A DNA stretch of 64,000 nucleotides from JBEIHX01 sp040381075 (GCA_040381075.1 JBEIHX010000005.1:62001-126000), one strand, 5' to 3'; positions 17,813 to 27,339 are shown, counted from the stretch's first letter. The notes: generated from the letters alone by a model not told the origin. Made by a program: numbers and translations.

Positions 17813-18340
17813 TCACAGATCCTTCGCCAGCACCACGAACTCGAGATCACGCCGGCGCGGCGAGCCAAAGCGTGGATCATCGAGGGAAAATGGCGCGCGC
17901 CGCCCGGTGTCGCGGTAGCCCCGCCGCCCGTAATAGGCGATCAGCTCTGCGCGCAGCCCAATCACCGTCATTTCCATGATGCGCGCGCCGCGCCTGCGGG
18001 CTTCATCCTCGGCGCCTGCGATCAGCGCCTTGCCGAGTCCGTGAGCCTGCAGGTCGGGCCGCACGCTCAGCATGCCCAGATACCCAGGGCCTTCCCCGCG
18101 CACCGCAACCTGCACGCACCCAATGAGAGCGCCATCCGCCTCGGCGAGCAGGATCGCCTGGGCGGCGTCAGCCAGCATGTCAGCCAGCGCCATCTCATCC
18201 GTTCGCTGACCGTCCAGGAGGTCTGCTTCGTGGGTCCAGCCGATGCGCGCGCTGTCGCCGCGATAGGCGCTCTGCACCAGGGTGTTGAGCGCGGCGATGT
18301 CGCCCAGGACGGCGAGGCGAAGGCGATGCGGCAGGATCAC
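17813..18340 (-). CDS. GNAT-family N-acetyltransferase
   Basis: The 175-residue protein has the GNAT fold order, with the acetyl-CoA motif LSVRPDLQAHGLGKALIAGA (motif A, pattern R/Q-x-x-G-x-G/A) near residue 91 and GLRAELIAYYGRRGYRDTG as the motif B end. The small-molecule or protein substrate is unknown. It lies upstream of the lipoprotein gene on the same strand. Confidence 0.88.
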   Translation of the reverse strand: MILPHRLRLAVLGDIAALNTLVQSAYRGDSARIGWTHEADLLDGQRTDEMALADMLADAAQAILLAEADGALIGCVQVAVRGEGPGYLGMLSVRPDLQAHGLGKALIAGAEDEARRRGARIMEMTVIGLRAELIAYYGRRGYRDTGRRAPFSLDDPRFGSPRRRDLEFVVLAKDL

Positions 18341-18460
18341 GCCGGCCTGTCGGCGCGGCTGGCGGCCCCCCCAGCGCGCGCGCAGCCGCGTTGCGTGGCG
18401 CCGTCGCGCCGGGCGCTGCGCCGGTGGGCCCCTGGCGTCCGCACGCCAGGTGTCGCGACC

Positions 18461-18510
18461 TCAGGCAAAGGGATTTCAGGTGAAGGGGTTTCAGGTGAAG
18501 GGGTTTCAGG
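18461..18510. repeat. Tandem array, 15-bp unit, about 3 copies
   Basis: Two exact copies of TCAGGTGAAGGGGTT follow a variant copy (TCAGGCAAAGGGATT), with a partial fourth. It is in the 292-base gap between the GNAT gene and the UPF0016 gene, which shows nothing else. Confidence 0.93.
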
Positions 18511-18632
18511 CATCGGACCGCACGGCGCAGGCTGCAACGGCTGCAGCATCCCGGGGGCAGACCCAGAGGCGGGCGCCATCCGCAAGCTCCTTTCCGTGGC
18601 GGCGCAGCGAGCCGCGCCGGCCAGCGCTGGGA

Positions 18633-18920
18633 TCAGACCGGGCGGGCCTGAAAATGTTCAAGGATCATCCAGCCGCCCATGGCCAGAAATCCAAGCCCGC
18701 CGATCAGCTTCAGCGGAACCCCTGTGATGAGCTTTCCGGCGAACGAGCCGGCAAGCACGGCAAGGCCTGTGGACGCGACAAGCGCGCACGACGAGGCCGC
18801 AAACACCACCCATTTGTTGGCCCCGCCGGAATCCGACGACAGCATGAGAGCCGCGAGCTGGGTCTTGTCGCCGAGTTCGGCGAGAAAGACGGCGGCGAAA
18901 ATGGCGAAGAAAGCGGCCAT
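18633..18920 (-). CDS. TMEM165/GDT1 (UPF0016) family membrane protein, single-repeat form
   Basis: The 95-residue protein has one copy of the family signature E-x-G-D-K-T (FLAELGDKTQLAAL, residues about 13-23) and three membrane helices. The family moves Mn2+ or Ca2+ and often has two such repeats in about 190 residues; one-repeat versions presumably form dimers. I chose ATG 18920 because AGGAG lies 5 bases upstream; ATG 18935 adds five residues. No second half-gene is adjacent, and I saw no yybP-ykoY-type leader upstream. Confidence 0.82.
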   Translation of the reverse strand: MAAFFAIFAAVFLAELGDKTQLAALMLSSDSGGANKWVVFAASSCALVASTGLAVLAGSFAGKLITGVPLKLIGGLGFLAMGGWMILEHFQARPV

Positions 18921-19089
18921 GTCGTCTCCTGCCATGACGGGGCGGGTCGGCGGCGTCGCCGATGCGGGAGTGAGTGCCACAGGACGCGCGTGCGCGCCAG
19001 CCGGCGCGCGGGCCCTCCCTCCTTGACGCGTGCCCCGGGCCGGCGCATCTGCCCGCCGTCGGCGACGCGCACACACATGGAGCACGCAG

Positions 19090-20283
19090 ATGCCTGGAAA
19101 ATCGCATGCTGAAGACCCGGTCGTTATTGTCGGCCTCGCGCGCACGCCGATGGGCGGCCTGCTTGGCGACCTCGCGAGCCTGAGCGCCAGCGATCTCGGC
19201 GCAGTCGCGGTCAAAGCCGCCCTCGGCGAGGCGAAGCTTGCCGGTGAGGACGTAGACTGGATCGTGATGGGCAATGTGTTGTCAGCCGGACAGGGCCAGG
19301 CCCCTGCCCGCCAGGCGGGCGTCAAGGCCGGCCTGGCGATGTCCGTTGAAGCAACGACCCTCAACAAGATGTGCGGCTCTGGCATGCAGGCGGCGATCCT
19401 GGCCCGCTCGGCGATCCTGGCTGGCGAAGCCGATATCGTCGTGGCCGGCGGCATGGAAAGCATGACCAACGCGCCGCACCTGATCCGTCACCGCACTGGC
19501 TTCAAATATGGCCATGACACGCTGAAGGACCACATGGCGCAGGATGGTCTTGAAGACGCCTATGAGGGCAAGGCGATGGGCGTCTACGCGGACATGATCG
19601 CACGGGAGCACCAGTTCACCCGGGAGGCCCAGGACGCTTATGCGATCGAGACCCTGCGCCGGGCGCAGGCGGCGGCCACGTCCGGCGCATTCGCCCGCGA
19701 AATCGCTCCGGTCGAGATGGCGGCCAGGGACGGGACGATCCGCATCGACGCCGACGAGCTGCCGCGCAAGGCGAGGCCTGACAAGATTCCCGCTCTGAAG
19801 CCGGCCTTCACGCGGGATGGCACGGTCACGGCGGCGAACGCCTCAGCGATTTCGGACGGCGCGGCTGCGCTTGTGCTGATGCGCGAGAGTGAGGCGCGTC
19901 GGCGCGCCATCGCCCCCCTCGCCCGCATCGTGGCCACGGCCGGTCACGCCCACGAGCCGCAATATTTCACCACGGCCCCGGTGACTGCGATGAAGAAGGT
20001 TCTGGACAAGGCAGGCTGGACGCCGGAGGGCGTCGACCTGTGGGAGGTGAATGAGGCGTTCGCCGTGGTCGCCATGATCGCCATGAAGGAGCTCGGGCTG
20101 GATCATGCGCGGGTCAACGTCCACGGCGGAGCGTGCGCGCTCGGCCACCCGATCGGCGCGTCTGGCGCCCGCATCATGGCGACCCTGATCGCCGCAATGG
20201 AGGCGCGCGGCGTGCAGCGGGGCGTGGCGAGTCTGTGCATCGGGGGCGGGGAAGCCACCGCAGTGGCGCTCGAACGGGTCTGA
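19090..20283 (+). CDS. Acetyl-CoA C-acyltransferase (thiolase)
   Basis: The 397-residue enzyme starts at ATG 19090 with GGAG 8 bases upstream. Thiolase motifs appear in order: the nucleophile Cys95 in NKMCGSGMQAAI, GGMESMTNAPH, the His in NVHGGACALGHPIGASGAR, and the second active-site Cys in SLCIGGGEATA. It condenses two acetyl-CoA to acetoacetyl-CoA or cleaves 3-ketoacyl-CoA in beta-oxidation. Sequence alone does not separate AtoB/PhaA from FadA, but the length and the GGGEATAVALE ending fit the acetyl-CoA acetyltransferase group. No phaB or fadB neighbour is present. Confidence 0.93.
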   Translation: MPGKSHAEDPVVIVGLARTPMGGLLGDLASLSASDLGAVAVKAALGEAKLAGEDVDWIVMGNVLSAGQGQAPARQAGVKAGLAMSVEATTLNKMCGSGMQAAILARSAILAGEADIVVAGGMESMTNAPHLIRHRTGFKYGHDTLKDHMAQDGLEDAYEGKAMGVYADMIAREHQFTREAQDAYAIETLRRAQAAATSGAFAREIAPVEMAARDGTIRIDADELPRKARPDKIPALKPAFTRDGTVTAANASAISDGAAALVLMRESEARRRAIAPLARIVATAGHAHEPQYFTTAPVTAMKKVLDKAGWTPEGVDLWEVNEAFAVVAMIAMKELGLDHARVNVHGGACALGHPIGASGARIMATLIAAMEARGVQRGVASLCIGGGEATAVALERV

Positions 20284-20591
20284 GACCGGCGTCGACAGGC
20301 CGCCACGCCGACGCTGCAGCCGCCATGCGTCCCCGGTCTTTGGCGAGGCGCGGGTGGTCAGGCTGGCAATCTGATGACGCCCTGGGGAGCTTGGCGGAAG
20401 GCCGTCGCCGTTGTGGACCGGATGTGGCGCGCGCCACGCCGGGCAGGTCGCGCCTGCCCCAGGCGTCACGACATCGTGCGGCTGGGCATGTGGCGAAGCG
20501 CCGATGGGGCCGCGCGCGCCCCCCGCAGGCCTGGACGGGGGGAGCGCCCCTGGTCGTGAGGCCGGCGATCTGCAACAGCGCCGAGCGCCGG
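20284..20591. other. Gap without a recognised gene
   Basis: About 310 bases of GC-rich DNA lie between the converging thiolase and glutamine-synthetase-like genes. Open frames here have no family features. Only the hairpin at 20592-20612 stands out at its right end. Confidence 0.6.
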
Positions 20592-20612
20592 CGCACCCTG
20601 TCACAGGGTGCG
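20592..20612 (-). terminator. Hairpin, likely terminator of the glutamine-synthetase-like gene
   Basis: CGCACCCTG and CAGGGTGCG form a perfect 9-bp stem with a 3-base loop, 8 bases past the stop codon at 20620. There is no T-run, so it may be a non-classical terminator or an mRNA-end stabiliser. Confidence 0.5.
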
Positions 20613-20619
20613 GGCGCAC

Positions 20620-22050
20620 TCACACGTTGAGCAGCAGAAACTCCCGCTCCCAGGGACTGATAACCCGCATGAACGTTTCAAACTCGGCCTTCTTGATCGC
20701 GGCGTAGGTATTGATGAACGCATCGCCGAACACCTCGCGCAATTCCTCCGTCTCCTCAAAGAGCGCCACGGATTCAAGCAGACTGCGCGGCAGTTGATGC
20801 TCGGTATTGGCCGTGCTCTGCACCGGTTCGCCCGGCTGCAGCGCTTCCTCAACGCCAAGCCAGCCGGCGGCGAGGGATGCGGCGATGGCCAGATACGGGT
20901 TCGCATCCGACGACGGCAGCCGGTTCTCGACACGGCGCGCCTCGGGCCCGGATGGCGGCACCCGGATGCCTGTGGTGCGGTTGTCATAGCCCCACTGCAC
21001 GTTGACCGGCGCGGTCGCCGAACGCACGAGACGACGATAGGAATTCACGTAGGGCGCAAGCACGCACAGCATGGCGGGCAGATACTTCTGCTGTCCGGCA
21101 ATGAAGTGAAAGAAGTCCTGCGTCGGACGACCCTGCAGATCCGAGAAAATGTTTCTCCCGGTCTCTGAATCCACGATCGACTGATGAATGTGCATGGCTG
21201 AGCCAGGCTCGCTGGCGATAGGTTTCGCCATGAAAGTGGCGTAGATGTTCTGCTGCAGGGCTGCTTCCCGGATCGTCCGTTTCAGAAGAAAAACCTGGTC
21301 GGCAAGCCAGAGCGGATCGCCGTGCAGCAGGTTGATCTCCATCTGGGCGGCGCCCTCCTCGTGAATGAGGGTGTCAAGATCAAGTCCCTGCGCTTCACAG
21401 TAGTCGTAGATCTGCTCGAACAGATCGTCGAATTCGTTCACTGCGGAGATCGAGTAGGAGCGCCGGCCCGCTTCCGGGCGCCCCGATCGACCCACAGGCG
21501 GGCGCAGGGGATAGTCCGGATCGGTATTCTTCTCGACCAAATAGAATTCGATCTCGGGCGCGACGACCGGTTTCCATCCGCGTTTCGCGTAGAGGTCGAC
21601 CACGCGCTTGAGAACCTGGCGCGGAGCGATCTCCAGCGGGCGCCCGTCACGGGTAAAGGCGTCATGGATCACCTGGGCGGTGGGGTCGCGGGCCCAGGGT
21701 ACGACACACAGGGTCGAAAAGACCGGCGTCAGTTCGATATCCCCGTCGCGCGGATCGTACTTGAACTTGTCGTCCTCTTCCGGCCATTCGCCTGAGATCG
21801 TCTGCATGAAGATCGCCGAGGGCAGGGCCATTTGCGGGTCCTGGAGGAACTTCGCCGTGGGCATGATCTTGCCGCGCGCCACGCCGGCCTGGTCGGGCAC
21901 GAGGGATTCGATTTCGGTGATCTTGTGGCGGGCGAGCCAGCGCTTGGCGTCGTCCAGCGACTGGATCGGCGTTGCCCCGGTCGGCGCGGCAGGTCCGCCG
22001 CTGGCGGCGTCGGCATGCTTTCCTGGGGGCTTTCTCGACTTCGCGGCCAT
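20620..22050 (-). CDS. puuA: Glutamine synthetase family ligase, gamma-glutamylpolyamine synthetase (PuuA) type
   Basis: The 476-residue protein has the GS fold: the N-terminal beta-grasp domain (LVPDQAGVARGKIMP) and a catalytic domain with VAPEIEFYLVEKN (metal Glu), EEGAAQMEINLLH, the ATP/His motif SAMHIHQSI, and NRTTGIRVPPSGPEARRVENR with the substrate Arg residues. It lacks the C-terminal adenylylation site of GlnA. The length and the neighbouring FAD oxidase fit ATP-dependent glutamylation of putrescine in the Puu pathway. The start is uncertain: ATG 22050 lacks a clear ribosome site, and a GTG at 22119 in the same frame is possible. The unlabelled 321-base gap upstream shows no other gene. 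Confidence 0.75.
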   Translation of the reverse strand: MAAKSRKPPGKHADAASGGPAAPTGATPIQSLDDAKRWLARHKITEIESLVPDQAGVARGKIMPTAKFLQDPQMALPSAIFMQTISGEWPEEDDKFKYDPRDGDIELTPVFSTLCVVPWARDPTAQVIHDAFTRDGRPLEIAPRQVLKRVVDLYAKRGWKPVVAPEIEFYLVEKNTDPDYPLRPPVGRSGRPEAGRRSYSISAVNEFDDLFEQIYDYCEAQGLDLDTLIHEEGAAQMEINLLHGDPLWLADQVFLLKRTIREAALQQNIYATFMAKPIASEPGSAMHIHQSIVDSETGRNIFSDLQGRPTQDFFHFIAGQQKYLPAMLCVLAPYVNSYRRLVRSATAPVNVQWGYDNRTTGIRVPPSGPEARRVENRLPSSDANPYLAIAASLAAGWLGVEEALQPGEPVQSTANTEHQLPRSLLESVALFEETEELREVFGDAFINTYAAIKKAEFETFMRVISPWEREFLLLNV

Positions 22051-22371
22051 GGCGGGTTCGGGGTCCGGGAACGGGGCGGATCCGCCGGCGCGCCGGTCGG
22101 CGATGTCTCGCCGCCGCACGGCGCGGGCAGGCCGCCCCTTGGGGAGTAGAAGCCGACACTATCCCTCAGGCCTTAAGCCTTCGCCAAGCGCTTCCTGTCG
22201 ACGCAGCCGTCCCCGCCCCCGGCGCCGCCTGCGGTCCCGCCCGGCATCAGCCGTCATCACCGACCAGGAACAGGGGCCGCTCCTGCCCGGGCGGCCGTTG
22301 CGGGGGAGTGGACGGGCCGGCATGACCCTGAGGCACGGGACGGTGTGCGGGGCAGACCTGCGACGTCCTTC

Positions 22372-23655
22372 TCAAACGCCCAGACGGTCGCGCAGCGCGT
22401 AGTAGACCATGCCGGCCACATAGAGCGGATCGCGCGCCAGGGGCCCGCCGGGAAACCGGTCGTGGGGAAACCGCGAAAACAGATCGAAAGCCTCCGAAAG
22501 GCCGAGCGCCGCCTCGGCGGCGAGCGCCCCGGAAAAGCCGGCGAGGATCGCGCCATGGCCTGAGTAACCGCCGGCCCACACAAGCCCCCCGCGCCGCCCG
22601 AACACAGGATTGCGGGTGCGGGTGATCGACACGACGCCGCTCCATCCATAGTCCAGCCGCACGCCGGCAAGCCGCGGCAGGGCCCGCTCCAGGAAGGGGC
22701 GCACAAAGGCCCTGGGATCGGCCGGCGGGCGCGGGCTGTATTTTTCGCCGCCGCCGAACAGGATGCGTCCGTCGGCAGTCGGACGGAAATAGTCGAGCAC
22801 GAAGCGGGTGTTGGAGATCGCCGCGCGCGTGGGCAGGGTCTCATCGAGCCGTTGGCCGAGAGGTTCGGTGGCCACGATCGAGGCGCTGACAGGCATGATC
22901 ATGCCGGCCAGCGACGGCTCCAGGGCGGTCAGTTCTGCGTCGCTCGCCAGCACGCCGATCTCGGCCTCGACGACGCCCTCGCCGGTCGTCACCTGGATGG
23001 AGCGCCCGGTTGTGACGGAGCGCACCGGACTGGCCTCGTGCAGCACCGCGCCGGCGGCCTCGGCCGCGCGCGCCAGGCCGAGGGCATAGTTGAGGGGATG
23101 AAAATGGCCGCCGCGCGGATCGCGCCAACCGCCCGGGTAGGTTGACGCCGGCAGGTGGAGCGCAACGCCATCCCGGTCCAGCATGTCGATCGCATGGTCG
23201 TTGAAAACCCCGGCGATGGCGTCGCGTTCCCGGGCGAGTTCGCCAAGGTGACGCCGGCTCGCGGCGGCGTAGACATGCCCGCTGAGCGTGAGATCGCAGG
23301 CGATGGCGTGGGTCGATACGGTGCGGGTGAGCCTGTCGCAGGCGGCCAAGCCGAAGGCCCAGAGCCGGCGCGCATCCTGCGGCCCGAAGGCGGCGATCAG
23401 ATGACCGGGCTCACGCCGGTGACCGGGGATCAGGAGCCCGCCATTGCGGCCGGAGGCGCCCCAGCCAACGCGCCGGGCTTCCAGGAGCGCCACGCTGCGC
23501 CCCGCCTCCGCGAGGCGCAGCGCCGCCGAAAGTCCGGTGAACCCGCCCCCGATCACCACCGCATCGACCCGTCTCACGCCCTGCAGGGGCGCTCGCTCAG
23601 GCGACGGCGCAGCGGTGGCGGCATACCAGGAGGCGGCGTGCGCGACGTCGTTCAT
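22372..23655 (-). CDS. puuB: FAD-dependent amine oxidoreductase, gamma-glutamylputrescine oxidase (PuuB) type
   Basis: The 427-residue DAO-family flavoprotein has the dinucleotide-binding motif VVIGGGFTGLSAALRLAE near residues 33-50, the ARRVGWGASGRNGGLL segment typical of OrdL/PuuB relatives, and a C-terminal GGYSGHGAILAGFSG FAD contact. ATG 23655 has AGGATGG just upstream. Next to the PuuA-like ligase it most likely oxidises gamma-glutamylputrescine; a glycine or proline oxidase-like activity remains possible. It runs towards puuA across a 321-base gap, so the two may have separate promoters. Confidence 0.78.
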   Translation of the reverse strand: MNDVAHAASWYAATAAPSPERAPLQGVRRVDAVVIGGGFTGLSAALRLAEAGRSVALLEARRVGWGASGRNGGLLIPGHRREPGHLIAAFGPQDARRLWAFGLAACDRLTRTVSTHAIACDLTLSGHVYAAASRRHLGELARERDAIAGVFNDHAIDMLDRDGVALHLPASTYPGGWRDPRGGHFHPLNYALGLARAAEAAGAVLHEASPVRSVTTGRSIQVTTGEGVVEAEIGVLASDAELTALEPSLAGMIMPVSASIVATEPLGQRLDETLPTRAAISNTRFVLDYFRPTADGRILFGGGEKYSPRPPADPRAFVRPFLERALPRLAGVRLDYGWSGVVSITRTRNPVFGRRGGLVWAGGYSGHGAILAGFSGALAAEAALGLSEAFDLFSRFPHDRFPGGPLARDPLYVAGMVYYALRDRLGV

Positions 23656-23928
23656 CCCGCCATCCTGGCTGATCACGGCGCATCACGCCAGATGAAGCCC
23701 CCGATCGGACGGGCGCACGCTGCCCAGCCGCGTCAGGCGCCTGCATCGGGCGCCCGGCCGCGCGGCCGGGCGTGAAGCCGGTCCCGGCCTGCGCCGGCGC
23801 GAAGCCCTGCGCGAGCTGTGGGGCTGCGCCATCCGCGGCGTCAGAGGTGGTGCGCCGCCGGTTGCACAGTGCGCGCGGCGCGTTAGGCTGGCAGACCAGA
23901 CAACGTGGACAGCAACAGGAGATCCCGG

Positions 23929-25074
23929 ATGAGCTACCAGCCAGGAATGCGCCGTACGGCCGTGCGGTTCGCCGCCATTGGCGTGTTCGCGCTCGCCGCG
24001 CTTGCCGGCTGCGGCGAGCAGGGCAAGAAGCCCCAAACGCTGCGCATCTTCAACTGGTCCGATTACATCGATCCGGCCATTCTCGAGGATTTCGAGAAAG
24101 AGACCGGCATCGACGTGGTGTATGATACCTACGACAACAATGAGATTGTGGAGACGCGCCTGCTGGCCGGCGGATCAGGCTACGATATCGCCGTTCCGTC
24201 CAACCAGTACGTGGAACGCCTCGCCAAGGCGGGAGCGCTTGCCGAAATCGATCCGACAAAACTGTCCAACCGCACCAATCTGTGGCCGTTCATCGTGCAG
24301 CAGATGGAGAAGTTCGACCCGGGCCTGACCCACTCGGTGCCGTACATGTGGGGGACCGTCGGCATCGGCTACAATGTGGAGGAGGTCCAAAAGCGGCTTC
24401 CGGGCGTCGCCATCGACAGCTGGGCGATCGCGTTCGATCCGGCCAATCTCGCCAAGCTCAAGGATTGCGGCGTGATGTTCCTCGACAGTGCGGAGGAGAT
24501 CTATCCGGCAGTGCTGCGCTATCAGGGCAAGGATCCCAACTCGACCAACGTCGCAGACTATCAGGCGGCCACCGAGCTGTTGATGGCGCTGCGTCCGTCG
24601 ATCCAGAAGTTTCATTCCTCAGAACTGATCAACGCACTGGCTGGCGGGGATATCTGTCTGGCGATCGGCTACTCGGGCGACGTGTTCCAGGCAAAGTCGC
24701 GCGCCGCCGCGGCGGGCGCTTCCAGCGCAGCAGGGGGCAAGGCGGTCACCATCAACTACATCATCCCCAAAGAGGGCGCCCAGCTGTGGTTCGACAGCTT
24801 CGTGATGCCAAAGGATGCGCCCAACAAGGAGGCGGCGCACATGTTCATCAACTACATCCTGCGCCCGGAGGTGGCCGCGCGCGCCTCGAACTACGTGCAG
24901 TACGCCAATGGCAACCTTGCCTCCAAGCAGCTGGTTGATCCGGCGGTGCGTGACAATCCCGGCGTTTATCCGTCGGATGAGGCGCTCGGCAGGGCGTTTG
25001 TGGTGACCACCAAGGAGCCGGACCTTGTGCGCGACATCAACCGCGAATGGACCAAGGTTCGCTCCGGCGTGTAG
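23929..25074 (+). CDS. Polyamine ABC-transporter periplasmic binding protein (PotD/PotF type), lipoprotein
   Basis: The 381-residue product starts at ATG 23929 with AGGAGA about 6 bases upstream. The signal peptide ends in a lipobox LAGC near residue 33. The mature protein opens with TLRIFNWSDYIDPAILEDFE, the hallmark of PotD/PotF, followed by YDTYDNNEIVETRLL and VPYMWGTVGIGYN, and it keeps DICLAIGYSGDVFQA, typical of putrescine-binding PotF. It should capture putrescine or spermidine. No permease or ATPase genes (potGHI) are beside it. It diverges from the puuB-like gene. Confidence 0.88.
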   Translation: MSYQPGMRRTAVRFAAIGVFALAALAGCGEQGKKPQTLRIFNWSDYIDPAILEDFEKETGIDVVYDTYDNNEIVETRLLAGGSGYDIAVPSNQYVERLAKAGALAEIDPTKLSNRTNLWPFIVQQMEKFDPGLTHSVPYMWGTVGIGYNVEEVQKRLPGVAIDSWAIAFDPANLAKLKDCGVMFLDSAEEIYPAVLRYQGKDPNSTNVADYQAATELLMALRPSIQKFHSSELINALAGGDICLAIGYSGDVFQAKSRAAAAGASSAAGGKAVTINYIIPKEGAQLWFDSFVMPKDAPNKEAAHMFINYILRPEVAARASNYVQYANGNLASKQLVDPAVRDNPGVYPSDEALGRAFVVTTKEPDLVRDINREWTKVRSGV

Positions 25075-25303
25075 GCCTGAGCGGGCGCCTGGCGCATCGC
25101 AGACTTGAAGCCGGCGTCGTCCGGCGCACATTGCCTGTCAGTCCCGCCGGTGAACCGGCCGGTCCCCTGGTCTGGGCCCGTGATCCGGCTCGGACCAGGG
25201 CTCGGGCTGGACCTCTGAGATGACCTTGCCGGTCGGGTGAGATCCGTTGGCCAGGTGCGGCGGCGCTGATCGCCGCCGCCCGCCCGACCTGAGGAGACGT
25301 TTG

Positions 25304-26602
25304 ATGTCTGCGCCCGCACCGTCCGCACCGCGAATTCCTGACGACATCGCCCGCGCCGTGGTCGACCCCAAGGCGCATGCAGATCCGCCGCGCCTGGACG
25401 CGGCGTTTGCCTGGCTGCGGGCGAACATGCCCCTGGGGGTGGCTGATATCGAGGGCTGCGATCCGTTCTGGGTGGTGACCAAGCACGCCGACATTCTGGA
25501 AGTGAGCCGGCAGAATGCACTGTTCACCAATGGCGTGCGCGCCACAACCTTCACCACCAAGGAGCTCCTGGCCCAGGTCTACAAGATCACTGGCACGCCT
25601 CACCTGGTGAAATCGCTCGTGCAGATGGACCCGCCCGAGCACACCGACTACCGCCTGCTCACCCAGGCCTGGTTCATGCCGCAGAACCTGAAGCGGCTGG
25701 AGGATCGCGTCCGCGCGATCGCCCGTGAGCACGCCGATCTGATGGCCGCCAAGGCCCCGGAGTGCGACTTCGTCGACGAGGTCGCCGTGTGGTATCCGCT
25801 GCGCGTGGTGATGGAAATCCTCGGCGTGCCGCGCGAAGACGAGCCGCGGATGCTCAAGCTGACGCAGGAGCTGTTCGGCGCGACGGATGAGGATCTGGGG
25901 CGCGGCGGGGCGCGCGACGCGCTTGGCTCTGACGAAGGGGTCGCGGTGCTGCAAAGCGTGGTGATGGACTTCTTCCAGTACTTCAATGCGATCACGGAAG
26001 ACAGGCGCCGGAACCCGCGCGACGACCTGGCGAGCGTGATCGCCAATGGCGCGATCAACGGGCAACCGCTCGATCCATTCAACGCGATGTCCTACTACGT
26101 CATTGTTGCAACCGCGGGCCACGACACGACCAGCTCCTCGACTGCCGGCGGCCTTTGGGCGCTGCTTGACAATCCAGACCAGCTCGCGCGGCTCAAGGAC
26201 GACCCGTCGCTGATACCGGGCTTTGTCGATGAATCGATCCGCTGGACGACGCCGGTGCGCCACTTCATGCGTTCTCCACGCGAGGATTACGTCCTGCGTG
26301 GCCAGCAGCTGAAGGCTGGCGACTGGATGATGTTGTGTTACCCGTCGGGCAATCGCGACGAGGAGGTGTTCGAAGCGCCCGAGCGGTTTGACATCACGCG
26401 CAGCCCGAACCGGCATCTTGCGTTCGGGTATGGCGCGCATCTGTGCCTGGGACAGCATCTCGCGAAGCTCGAGATGAAGATGTTGTGGGAAGAGATCATT
26501 CCACGCCTGTCGCATATCGAGCACGCTGGACCTGCCCGCCTGTCTGCGGCGAATTTCGTCAACGGCCCGAAAAAGCTCCCGATCCGCTTCACCATGTCGT
26601 AG
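25304..26602 (+). CDS. Cytochrome P450
   Basis: The 432-residue soluble P450 starts at ATG 25304 with GAGGAG 8 bases upstream. It has the I-helix oxygen-activation motif TAGHDTTSS, the ExxR motif in VDESIRWTTPVRH, and the haem loop FGYGAHLCLG with the axial Cys at 381. The WVVTKHADILEVSRQNALF start resembles bacterial sterol- or terpene-hydroxylating P450s (CYP125/CYP124-like). The substrate is not readable. No ferredoxin or ferredoxin reductase is adjacent. It differs clearly from the CYP153 gene at 42028. Confidence 0.93.
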   Translation: MSAPAPSAPRIPDDIARAVVDPKAHADPPRLDAAFAWLRANMPLGVADIEGCDPFWVVTKHADILEVSRQNALFTNGVRATTFTTKELLAQVYKITGTPHLVKSLVQMDPPEHTDYRLLTQAWFMPQNLKRLEDRVRAIAREHADLMAAKAPECDFVDEVAVWYPLRVVMEILGVPREDEPRMLKLTQELFGATDEDLGRGGARDALGSDEGVAVLQSVVMDFFQYFNAITEDRRRNPRDDLASVIANGAINGQPLDPFNAMSYYVIVATAGHDTTSSSTAGGLWALLDNPDQLARLKDDPSLIPGFVDESIRWTTPVRHFMRSPREDYVLRGQQLKAGDWMMLCYPSGNRDEEVFEAPERFDITRSPNRHLAFGYGAHLCLGQHLAKLEMKMLWEEIIPRLSHIEHAGPARLSAANFVNGPKKLPIRFTMS

Positions 26603-26775
26603 GCGTCAGGCGTCCCGCTGGATCCCGCGCCAGCCCGGCCCCAGCGGGGGATGGCCCCACAGCCCGGATTGGGCCCCTTCTGTGCGGCTCGCTGTCGCCA
26701 GCGCCTCGATGAAACATCCGCCGCCCTGAGGCGGGAGGGGTGATCGGCGCGCCAATCATCGACTGCGCCCCGGCG

Positions 26776-27339
26776 TCAGACGGCCTGCGGCGCCGGTGGA
26801 GGCTGGGGTGGTCGCCCGGCGCCTGGGGCGTCCAGAAAGCGGTGCACGAAGATGAGATCCAGCCATCGGTCGAACTTGCGCCCCACCTCCGGCAAAAGGG
26901 CGACGCGCTGAAAGCCAAGTTTTTCATGAAAGCCGAGCGAGGACGCGTTGGCGGCGTCGACGGCGCCGATCATGGCGTGCAGGCCCATGGCCTGCGCGCG
27001 CGCGATCAGCGCGCCCATCAGCTCACGCCCGACGCCAACGCCGCGCCGATCGGCCGCGACGTGCACTGAGTGCTCGACCGTATAACGGTAGCCTGGCCAT
27101 GCGCCGCGCCACTCTCCAAACGAGGCGAAGCCGCAGACCTCCTGGCCGCAGACGGCCACGAGCACCGGAAAGCCGGCGCTGAGGCGCGTCGTCAGCCAGA
27201 CGCGGCGGTCCTCCAGGGTGGCTGGCGTGCTCGAATAGATGGCGGTCGTGGTCGCCACGACGTCATTGTAGATGGCCGTCATGCCGACGAGATCGGCTTC
27301 AGAGGCATCGCGCACTTGGATGGCCGCATCGCTGTACAT
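26776..27339 (-). CDS. GNAT N-acetyltransferase, phosphinothricin acetyltransferase-like
   Basis: The 187-residue protein follows the Pat/Bar pattern: VRDASEADLVGMTAIYNDVV at the start, VAVCGQEVCGFASFGEWR, then YTVEHSVHVAADRRGVGVG as acetyl-CoA motif A, and NASSLGFHEKLGF. Such enzymes acetylate phosphinothricin, methionine sulfoximine or related amino acids. The tail (PGAGRPPQPPPAPQ) is Pro-rich. It converges with the P450 gene, about 173 bases apart. Confidence 0.87.
   Translation of the reverse strand: MYSDAAIQVRDASEADLVGMTAIYNDVVATTTAIYSSTPATLEDRRVWLTTRLSAGFPVLVAVCGQEVCGFASFGEWRGAWPGYRYTVEHSVHVAADRRGVGVGRELMGALIARAQAMGLHAMIGAVDAANASSLGFHEKLGFQRVALLPEVGRKFDRWLDLIFVHRFLDAPGAGRPPQPPPAPQAV

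Noticed and set aside
17798..18727. Long + strand open frame
   Set aside because: It is antisense to the GNAT gene and runs through a repeat array; no motifs.
18936..19089. Manganese riboswitch before the UPF0016 gene
   Set aside because: I looked for the conserved CTACTCCCC-type sequence on the coding strand and did not find it.
22136..22160. GGGGAGTAG resembling part of a yybP-ykoY riboswitch
   Set aside because: There is no second conserved part or matching helix, and it is not upstream of a manganese gene.
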